The position numbers and the translations under genes were made by a program. The notes beneath the pieces were generated by a model that worked only from the letters and a program-made list of their open reading frames with translations, was not told the origin of the DNA and made no database searches. From assembly GCA_002284895.1 (NCBI GenBank), contig CP015605.1:558001-622000 (forward strand): a stretch of 64,000 nucleotides of DNA. Reading direction: 5' to 3'. Below are positions 58,272 through 64,000 of this stretch, piece after piece. The number at the start of each line of letters is the position of its first letter. The stretch's first letter is position 1. Origin of the DNA: Actinobacteria bacterium IMCC19121. GTDB lineage: Bacteria; Actinomycetota; Actinomycetes; Nanopelagicales; Nanopelagicaceae.

Positions 58272-59802
58272 TCGCAAATCTTTACGTCGAGCACTGGTAA
58301 GTGTCTATGACAAAGATCGCTTGCTAGAAATAGGAAATGCTCTCAGTGGTGCTGGGGTTGAGATTCTTTCAACAGGATCAACTGCAAAAACATTACAAGC
58401 TGCCGGTATTGCAGTGACAGAAGTAAGTGCATACACGGGTTTTCCAGAGATTATGGGTGGGCGAGTAAAGACCCTGCATCCACGCGTGCACTCAGGAATT
58501 TTGGCTGACCAAAACAATCCCGAGCATTTAGCTGCGATTAAAGATTTAGATATCAAACCCTTTGATTTAGTAATCATTAACCTCTATCCCTTTGCTGCCA
58601 CCATCGCATCGGGAGCTGACTTTGCTGAATGCATAGAACAAATTGATATTGGTGGTCCTTCTATGCTGCGAGGGGCGGCTAAAAACCACGGTTCTGTTGC
58701 TGTTATTTGCAAGCCCGCCCAATATGACCAGTTGCTCTCCGCAATTAAAGCTGGGGGATTCACCCAAGCAGAGCGCAAGCAATTAGCACTCGAGGTATTT
58801 AGAACTACAGCCGAATACGATTTAACGATTGCCAATTGGCTGGGTCAAAACGATGAACTGCCTGAATGGTTTGGACGAATTTGGAATCGTGAAAACGTCT
58901 TGCGTTACGGAGAGAATCCTCATCAAAGCGCAGCGATTTATTCAGGCGGACCCGTTGGAATCGTTAATGCAGTTCAACTGCATGGAAAAGAAATGTCTTT
59001 TAACAACTACACCGACGCTGAATCTGCATGGCGGGCAGTGCTCGATCACCGTGATCCAGCGGTGGCAATTATGAAACACGCTAACCCTTGTGGCATTGCG
59101 GTGTGTGCTCTAGGTGTTGCAGTTGCTTACAAGCATGCCCATGAGTGCGATCCAGTTTCAGCCTTTGGCGGAGTCGTAGCGGCAAATCGTAAAGTGGATC
59201 TTGCAATGGCAACTCCGCTTTCAGATGTTTTCACTGAAGTATTAATCGCCCCTGATTATGACCAGGATGCCTTAGAGCTTCTCATGAAAAAACCTTCAAT
59301 TCGAATTCTCAAGTGTGCAATTCCTTCGGTTGCTCCACTTGAACTGCGTCCTGTATCAGGCGGAATACTTGTGCAAGAGACTGATCTAATTGATGCGCCA
59401 GGTGATTCACCAAGTAATTGGAAGCAAGTTAGTGGTAGACCAGTTAATGAACAAACTATGAAAGATCTCGAGTTTGCATGGCGGAGTGTGAGAAGTGTTA
59501 AAAGCAATGCAATTTTGTTAGCAAAAATGACCGCATCAGTTGGAATTGGAATGGGTCAAGTTAATCGTGTTGATTCTGCGAAATTAGCTGTAGATAGAGC
59601 AGGTGAGAGAGTAAAAGGCTCTGTTGCTGCAAGTGATGCTTTCTTCCCATTTGCTGATGGGTTGCAGATTCTGATTGATGCTGGAGTGGTTGCAATAGTG
59701 CAACCAGGTGGCAGCGTGCGTGATGAAGAGGTGATTGCTGCAGCTAAAGGGGCTGGCATTGCGATGTTCTTCACAGGCGTACGTCATTTCTCTCACGCCT
59801 AA
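58264..59802 (+). CDS. purH: Bifunctional AICAR transformylase / IMP cyclohydrolase
   Basis: A 512-aa PurH. The N-terminal IMP cyclohydrolase (SVYDKDRLLEIG, STGSTAKTLQ, GFPEIMGGRVKTLHPRVH) and the C-terminal AICAR transformylase (LRYGENPHQSAA, SFNNYTDAESAW, MKHANPCGIAV, and SDAFFPFADG) are complete. It makes IMP, the substrate of the GuaB encoded 11 kb upstream. The last residues (FTGVRHFSHA) match the family end RHFRH. Confidence 0.97.
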   Translation: MSDRKSLRRALVSVYDKDRLLEIGNALSGAGVEILSTGSTAKTLQAAGIAVTEVSAYTGFPEIMGGRVKTLHPRVHSGILADQNNPEHLAAIKDLDIKPFDLVIINLYPFAATIASGADFAECIEQIDIGGPSMLRGAAKNHGSVAVICKPAQYDQLLSAIKAGGFTQAERKQLALEVFRTTAEYDLTIANWLGQNDELPEWFGRIWNRENVLRYGENPHQSAAIYSGGPVGIVNAVQLHGKEMSFNNYTDAESAWRAVLDHRDPAVAIMKHANPCGIAVCALGVAVAYKHAHECDPVSAFGGVVAANRKVDLAMATPLSDVFTEVLIAPDYDQDALELLMKKPSIRILKCAIPSVAPLELRPVSGGILVQETDLIDAPGDSPSNWKQVSGRPVNEQTMKDLEFAWRSVRSVKSNAILLAKMTASVGIGMGQVNRVDSAKLAVDRAGERVKGSVAASDAFFPFADGLQILIDAGVVAIVQPGGSVRDEEVIAAAKGAGIAMFFTGVRHFSHA

Positions 59803-59810
59803 GCCGCTAT

Positions 59811-59816
59811 TAGGAT
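59811..59816 (+). promoter_or_regulatory. Leaderless -10 element of folD
   Basis: TAGGAT ends 7 bases before ATG 59824. It overlaps the first of two candidate ATGs (59815), which argues for the second as the real start. Confidence 0.45.
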
Positions 59817-59823
59817 GAGCGCT

Positions 59824-60663
59824 ATGAGCGCACAAATTCTGGATGGAAAAGCTTTAGCTGCAAAAATCAAGGCCGAATTAGCTATTCGTGTTACAGAACT
59901 TAAATCGCGTGGAATCACTCCAGGTCTTGGAACTGTTCTAGTTGGTGATGATCCAGGATCGCATTCATATGTTGGTGGAAAACATCGCGACTGCCAAGAA
60001 ATTGGAATCAATTCAATTCGTGTGGATCTACCAGAGAGTGCAAGTGAAGCCGATGTTATGGCGGCAATAAAAGATTTGAATTCATCTCCTGAATGCACCG
60101 GTTACATCGTGCAACTTCCATTGCCAAAAGGAATTAACACTCAAAGAGTTCTAGAAGCTATTGATCCATCAAAGGATGCTGATGGCTTGCACCCAATGAA
60201 CTTAGGTCGCTTAGTTTCAGGTTATGACGCTCCTCTACCTTGCACACCTCATGGAATTGTTGAACTCTTAACTCACTATGGAATTAGTACCAAAGGTGCC
60301 GAAGTAACTGTTATTGGTCGTGGATTAACTGTTGGCCGACCACTTGGATTATTGCTCACTCGTAAACAAGAAAATGCGACTGTAACTTTGACTCACACTG
60401 GAACAAAAGATTTAACAATGCATACCAAAAACGCCGACATCATTGTTGCTGCAATTGGGCAAGCCCATTTCTTGAAATCGTCAATGATTAAACCTGGCGC
60501 TGTAGTAATTGATGTTGGTATTTCACGCACTGATAAAGGTTTACTTGGAGACGTTGATCCATCTGTAATGGAAATAGCTTCATGGGTTGCGCCAATGCCA
60601 GGTGGAGTGGGTCCAATGACGCGCGCGATGTTAGTTAAGAATGTTGTTGATGCATGCCAATAA
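59824..60663 (+). CDS. folD: Methylenetetrahydrofolate dehydrogenase / cyclohydrolase
   Basis: A 279-aa bifunctional FolD interconverting 5,10-methylene- and 10-formyl-THF with NADP. The catalytic Lys region is [17 protein letters not shown], with a conserved [20 protein letters not shown] block. The Rossmann part has [16 protein letters not shown], and the end has [18 protein letters not shown] chose ATG 59824 ([11 protein letters not shown]) because the alternative ATG 59815 lies within the TAGGAT promoter hexamer. It supplies formyl groups for PurN and PurH. Confidence 0.95.
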   Translation: MSAQILDGKALAAKIKAELAIRVTELKSRGITPGLGTVLVGDDPGSHSYVGGKHRDCQEIGINSIRVDLPESASEADVMAAIKDLNSSPECTGYIVQLPLPKGINTQRVLEAIDPSKDADGLHPMNLGRLVSGYDAPLPCTPHGIVELLTHYGISTKGAEVTVIGRGLTVGRPLGLLLTRKQENATVTLTHTGTKDLTMHTKNADIIVAAIGQAHFLKSSMIKPGAVVIDVGISRTDKGLLGDVDPSVMEIASWVAPMPGGVGPMTRAMLVKNVVDACQ

Positions 60664-60875
60664 ATGATCGCCTCTTAACTCTTGCCAGCAATGTCGCAAT
60701 TCTGATTGGGATTGCATTAGGCATCTTTGGAATAGTGCGAGGTGCGTCACTTTTCATAGCCGCTGGAACCGCAGGAATGGCCATAAAGGCTCGAAATCAA
60801 CGTAAATTCGACTTCTATTTCCCACTGCTAATAGCTATAGCCCTCTTTGCATTGGCAATTGCACTTCCTCGCTGA
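60654..60875 (+). CDS. DUF3017-like small membrane protein
   Basis: A 73-aa protein with two hydrophobic helices ([40 protein letters not shown]) and a basic loop (KARNQRKF). A DUF3017 membrane protein regularly follows folD in Actinobacteria, and its size and topology agree. Function unknown. The ATG overlaps the folD stop region by 10 bases. Confidence 0.72.
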   Translation: MPINDRLLTLASNVAILIGIALGIFGIVRGASLFIAAGTAGMAIKARNQRKFDFYFPLLIAIALFALAIALPR

Positions 60876-60878
60876 CGG

Positions 60879-60884
60879 TAGAGT
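60879..60884 (+). promoter_or_regulatory. Candidate -10 element of mdh
   Basis: TAGAGT lies 30 bases before the mdh ATG, and AAGGAG (60903-60908) is a good ribosome site 6 bases before it. Unlike many neighbours, mdh would have a short leader. TATTGT (60890-60895) is an alternative hexamer. Confidence 0.35.
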
Positions 60885-60914
60885 TGCCGTATTGTCGAAT
60901 GTAAGGAGTACGCC

Positions 60915-61865
60915 ATGGGCGGAAAAGTCACAGTAGTCGGTGCAGGTTTTTATGGTTCAACAACTGCGCTTCGTTTAGCTGAATACAACATCTTCGACAC
61001 CGTAGTTCTGACCGACATTGTTGAAGGTAAGCCTGAAGGTCTAGCCCTAGATATGAACCAATCTCGTTCAATCGAAGGCTTTGAGACAAAAATTATTGGG
61101 GCAACAACATCACCTGAAGGCGCTGGTTATGAAGCAACAGCTAACTCTGATGTAGTTGTCATCACTGCAGGACTTCCACGTAAGCCCGGCATGAGCCGTA
61201 TGGATCTCATCGGTGTTAACGCAGGAATCGTTCGCGGAGTTGCTGAAAATATTGCTAAGCATTCTCCTAATGCGGTAATTATTGTGGTTTCAAATCCATT
61301 GGATGAAATGACTGCACTTGCACAGATAGCAACGAAGTTTCCAAAAAACCGAGTTATGGGCCAAGCAGGAATGCTCGATACTGCCCGCTTCACTAACTTT
61401 GTTGCAGAAAAGCTGAATGTAAAGGTTGGTTCAGTCAAGACTCTCACTCTGGGTTCACACGGTGACACGATGGTTCCAGTGCCAAGTCGTTGCACAGTAG
61501 ATGGCAAGCCACTGAGTGATTTGCTATCACAAGTTGAAATTGATGAATTAGTTGATCGCACACGCAATGGTGGTGCCGAAGTAGTTGCACTTCTTAAGAC
61601 AGGATCTGCTTACTACGCACCTTCTGCAGCAGCGGCCCGAATGGCAAAAGCTGTTATCGAAGATTCAGGTGCGGTAATGCCAGTGTGTGCATGGGTTGAT
61701 GGAGAATATGGAATTTCAGGTGTCTATCTAGGCGTCGAAGCCCAGATTGGCCGAAGTGGAATCAAGAAAGTTGTTGAAAGTAAGTTGACCGATTCTGAAG
61801 TTGAAGCCCTTAAGGCAGCAGCTGAAGCGGTTCGTGCAAAGCAAGCAGACGTACAAACACTCTAA
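60915..61865 (+). CDS. mdh: Malate dehydrogenase (LDH-like type)
   Basis: A 316-aa NAD-dependent malate dehydrogenase of the LDH-like group. The dinucleotide-binding [17 protein letters not shown], the substrate-specificity loop [14 protein letters not shown] with the Arg typical of malate rather than lactate, SNPLDEMT, and the catalytic His in [14 protein letters not shown] are visible. It oxidises malate from the fumarase encoded at 15.5 kb. icd follows after 13 bases. Confidence 0.93.
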   Translation: MGGKVTVVGAGFYGSTTALRLAEYNIFDTVVLTDIVEGKPEGLALDMNQSRSIEGFETKIIGATTSPEGAGYEATANSDVVVITAGLPRKPGMSRMDLIGVNAGIVRGVAENIAKHSPNAVIIVVSNPLDEMTALAQIATKFPKNRVMGQAGMLDTARFTNFVAEKLNVKVGSVKTLTLGSHGDTMVPVPSRCTVDGKPLSDLLSQVEIDELVDRTRNGGAEVVALLKTGSAYYAPSAAAARMAKAVIEDSGAVMPVCAWVDGEYGISGVYLGVEAQIGRSGIKKVVESKLTDSEVEALKAAAEAVRAKQADVQTL

Positions 61866-61878
61866 GGGAGCGCATCAC

Positions 61879-63093
61879 ATGGCCAAGATCAAAGTTGAAG
61901 GAACTGTTGTTGAACTAGATGGTGACGAGATGACTCGCATCATGTGGCAGTTCATCAAAGACTCATTAATCCTTCCTTATTTGGACGTCAATCTTGAGTA
62001 CTACGACCTTGGTATGGAAAACCGTGATGCCACAGATGATCAAGTAACTATTGATTCAGCTCATGCGATTCAAAAGCATGGCGTGGGAATCAAGTGCGCA
62101 ACTATCACTCCTGATGAGGCTCGCGTTGAAGAATTTGGCCTAAAGAAGATGTGGAAGTCTCCTAATGGAACAGTGCGTAATATCTTGGGCGGTGTAATTT
62201 TCCGTGAACCAATCATTATTAGCAACGTTCCACGTTTAGTTCCACATTGGACTAAGCCAATTGTTATCGGCCGTCACGCATTTGGTGATCAATACCGTGC
62301 AACAGATTTCAAGGTTCCTGGTCCAGGCAAGCTAACAATGTCATTTGTTCCAGAAGATGGATCTGGGCCAATCGAGCACACTGTCTATGACTTCAAGTCA
62401 TCAGGCGTTGCTATGGGTATGTATAACTTGGATGAATCAATCCGTGATTTTGCTCGTGCATCTTTAAACTACGGACTTATTCGTAAGTATCCAGTTTATC
62501 TCTCAACTAAGAACACAATTTTGAAGGCCTATGACGGTCGATTCAAAGATATCTTTGAAGAGATTTACCAAGCAGAGTTCAAGAGCGCATTTGATGCTGC
62601 AGGCATTTGGTATGAGCACCGCCTCATCGATGACATGGTTGCTATGTCACTTCGTATGGAAGGTGGCTATGTCTGGGCGTGTAAGAACTATGACGGCGAT
62701 GTTCAATCAGACACCGTTGCACAGGGATATGGCTCACTAGGTTTAATGACTTCAGTGCTGATGACACCAGATGGAAAGATTGTTGAATCAGAGGCTGCAC
62801 ACGGAACTGTTACTCGTCACTATCGTGATCACCAAAAGGGTAAAGCAACTTCTACAAATCCAATTGCATCAATCTTTGCGTGGACTCGTGGACTTGCACA
62901 CCGTGCAAAGCTTGATAACAACCCTGATCTAGCTAAGTTCTGTGACGTTCTCGAGCGCGTTTGTATTGAGACTGTTGAGCAAGGCAAGATGACTAAAGAC
63001 TTATCTTTGCTGATCTCAAAAGAAGCTCCGTATCAAACAACTCAGGAATTCCTCAATTCAATTGATGAAAACCTTAAGAAGGCAATGGCCTAA
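61879..63093 (+). CDS. icd: NADP-dependent isocitrate dehydrogenase (homodimeric, eukaryote-like)
   Basis: A 404-aa IDH of the eukaryote-like dimeric type ([51 protein letters not shown]), decarboxylating isocitrate to 2-oxoglutarate. The active-site Arg/Lys/Asp residues in these blocks are present, and length is typical. GGGAGC 9 bases upstream precedes ATG 61879. A longer frame from 61801 would overlap mdh and is rejected. The gene ends at a strong terminator. Confidence 0.96.
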   Translation: MAKIKVEGTVVELDGDEMTRIMWQFIKDSLILPYLDVNLEYYDLGMENRDATDDQVTIDSAHAIQKHGVGIKCATITPDEARVEEFGLKKMWKSPNGTVRNILGGVIFREPIIISNVPRLVPHWTKPIVIGRHAFGDQYRATDFKVPGPGKLTMSFVPEDGSGPIEHTVYDFKSSGVAMGMYNLDESIRDFARASLNYGLIRKYPVYLSTKNTILKAYDGRFKDIFEEIYQAEFKSAFDAAGIWYEHRLIDDMVAMSLRMEGGYVWACKNYDGDVQSDTVAQGYGSLGLMTSVLMTPDGKIVESEAAHGTVTRHYRDHQKGKATSTNPIASIFAWTRGLAHRAKLDNNPDLAKFCDVLERVCIETVEQGKMTKDLSLLISKEAPYQTTQEFLNSIDENLKKAMA

Positions 63094-63105
63094 AAATTAG
63101 ATAAA

Positions 63106-63138
63106 AAAACCCGCCGTATAGATACGGCGGGTTTTCTT
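63106..63138. terminator. Bidirectional terminator between icd and the ABC transporter gene
   Basis: AAAACCCGCCGTA (63106-63118) and TACGGCGGGTTTT (63123-63135) form a 13-bp stem around TAGA, with A-rich sequence on one side and T-rich on the other. It can terminate both the mdh-icd transcript and the convergent - strand transcript. It is the only clear terminator at a convergent junction in the window. Confidence 0.88.
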
Positions 63139-63148
63139 ATTTAATAGC

Positions 63149-64000
63149 TTAAATACGCTCTCCAGTTGTTGAGTTAAACAAGTGAACTGCACTTGGATTT
63201 GCAGTAACAGTGATTGTTTGACCAGCCTTTGGAGGATTCTTTGGATCCCAGCGAACAATGATCTGTGCGCCCTCATCTGTTGCGTTTGCGAACTTAACAT
63301 TTGTATCAGCTGGCTTTCCATAAACGAAAGCATCTGAACCAAGTTCTTCAACTACTTCAACCAAAACATGGAATCCCTCAGTTGATGGTGTGAAGCCTTC
63401 TGGGCGAACACCAACAGTTACTTCATTTCCAGCAGAGGCTGGAACTGCAAGTCCAAGATTTCCAAGCATTGCCTTGCCGCCCACTATTGGAGCGTTGAGC
63501 AAGTTCATGGCAGGAGATCCAATAAAGCCTGCAACGAAAGCATTTGCTGGGTTGTCATAGAGATTACGAGGTGTGTCTACTTGCTGGAGCAAGCCATCCT
63601 TAAGAACTGCAACACGATCACCCATAGTCATAGCTTCAACCTGGTCGTGTGTTACATAAACAGTTGTGATTCCTAAGCGACGCTGCAATGCAGCGATCTG
63701 TGTACGAGTTGCAACGCGCAACTTCGCATCAAGGTTTGATAGAGGTTCGTCCATAAGGAAAACCTGAGGTTCGCGAACAATTGCGCGACCCATAGCAACG
63801 CGCTGACGTTGTCCACCTGAAAGAGCTTTTGGCTTGCGCTCTAGGTATGGCTCAAGGTCGAGCAACTTAGCTGCTTCAAGAACGCGGCGTTCACGTTCCT
63901 CTTTTGGAGTTCCAGCGATCTTTAGTGCGAAGCCCATGTTTTCTGCAACTGTCATGTGTGGGTACAACGCATATGACTGGAACACCATCGCGATATCGCG
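63149..64000 (-). CDS. Sugar ABC transporter ATP-binding protein, MalK/UgpC type (partial)
   Basis: The C-terminal ~284 codons of a transporter ATPase; the Walker A region and start lie beyond the window. Visible are the Q-loop MVFQSYALYPHMTVAENMG, signature ALSGGQRQRVAMGRAIV, Walker B VFLMDEPLSNLDAKLR, the His switch VTHDQVEAMT, and a C-terminal MOP-like domain (NEVTVGVRPEGF, HLFNSTTGERI) typical of MalK/UgpC/MsmK. It energises import of sugars or glycerol phosphate; the substrate cannot be read. Confidence 0.92.
   Translation of the reverse strand, partial: RDIAMVFQSYALYPHMTVAENMGFALKIAGTPKEERERRVLEAAKLLDLEPYLERKPKALSGGQRQRVAMGRAIVREPQVFLMDEPLSNLDAKLRVATRTQIAALQRRLGITTVYVTHDQVEAMTMGDRVAVLKDGLLQQVDTPRNLYDNPANAFVAGFIGSPAMNLLNAPIVGGKAMLGNLGLAVPASAGNEVTVGVRPEGFTPSTEGFHVLVEVVEELGSDAFVYGKPADTNVKFANATDEGAQIIVRWDPKNPPKAGQTITVTANPSAVHLFNSTTGERI

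Noticed and set aside
61801-61878. N-terminal extension of icd into mdh
   Set aside because: The extension is the out-of-frame end of mdh; ATG 61879 has a ribosome site and the usual IDH start.

Overview
The window looks like a stretch of a streamlined, low-to-medium GC actinobacterial chromosome, most likely a freshwater planktonic lineage such as Nanopelagicales/acI. That placement is inferred from gene content and compaction, not from any marker RNA. Actinobacterial hallmarks seen directly are a WhiB7-type regulator, an AdnA/AdnB helicase-nuclease pair, GuaB next to a GuaB3 paralogue, a PerM-like protein (DUF6350) between sucD and purN, and DUF501, DUF4307, DUF3817, DUF3017 and DUF6542 proteins. 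Several blocks follow mycobacterial gene order as I remember it. Intergenic gaps are tiny, many start codons lie 6-8 nt after a TAnnnT hexamer (leaderless transcripts), and most convergent genes abut or overlap in their stop codons.

Layout. 1-5 kb: end of mfd, a SurA-like lipoprotein, mazG, eno, an FtsB/DivIC protein, DUF501, ppx, and a class I-shaped tRNA with a UAA anticodon. 5-10.4 kb: a YccA membrane protein, two MFS exporters and a DrrAB-like ABC exporter. 10.4-14.7 kb: greA, DUF4307, a 45-aa membrane protein, SURF1, DUF3817, a cis-prenyl transferase and a PIN-PhoH ATPase. 14.7-25.2 kb: a structured leader and a secreted transglycosylase-like protein, class I fumarase, xseB-xseA, ispH, DUF6542, rmuC, ychF, a class III aminotransferase and mmsA. 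25.2-32.8 kb: an accessory island with a GAF-LuxR regulator and a giant secreted Ig/FN3/MBG-repeat protein ending in an OmpA-like domain, interrupted by one in-frame stop. 32.9-45.3 kb: typA, adnA-adnB, an EEP-family nuclease/phosphatase, nudC, a short UvrD2-like helicase and the whiB7 locus. 45.5-46.6 kb: an unrecognised orphan gene. 46.7-64 kb: a small membrane protein, guaB-guaB3-guaA, cyclophilin, a PIG-L deacetylase, pcrA/uvrD1, sucC-sucD-perM-purN-purH-folD-DUF3017, mdh, icd, and the end of a sugar ABC transporter ATPase.

Functionally the window is dominated by central carbon metabolism (eno, fum, sucCD, mdh, icd), purine and one-carbon metabolism (guaB, guaB3, guaA, purN, purH, folD), DNA repair (mfd, four UvrD-family helicases, XseAB, RmuC) and isoprenoid synthesis (ispH, prenyl transferase). 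The most interesting element is the whiB7 locus. It has an AT-rich box next to a -35, a 52-codon leader ORF, a strong intrinsic terminator, and an alternative pairing between the end of the leader ORF and the 5' arm of that terminator. Together these form an almost complete transcription attenuator. Other points worth checking are the in-frame stop in the giant surface gene, the class I tRNA-Leu(UAA)-like gene, the four divergent leaderless promoters packed into 17-27 bp, and the IMP dehydrogenase that lacks its CBS module.
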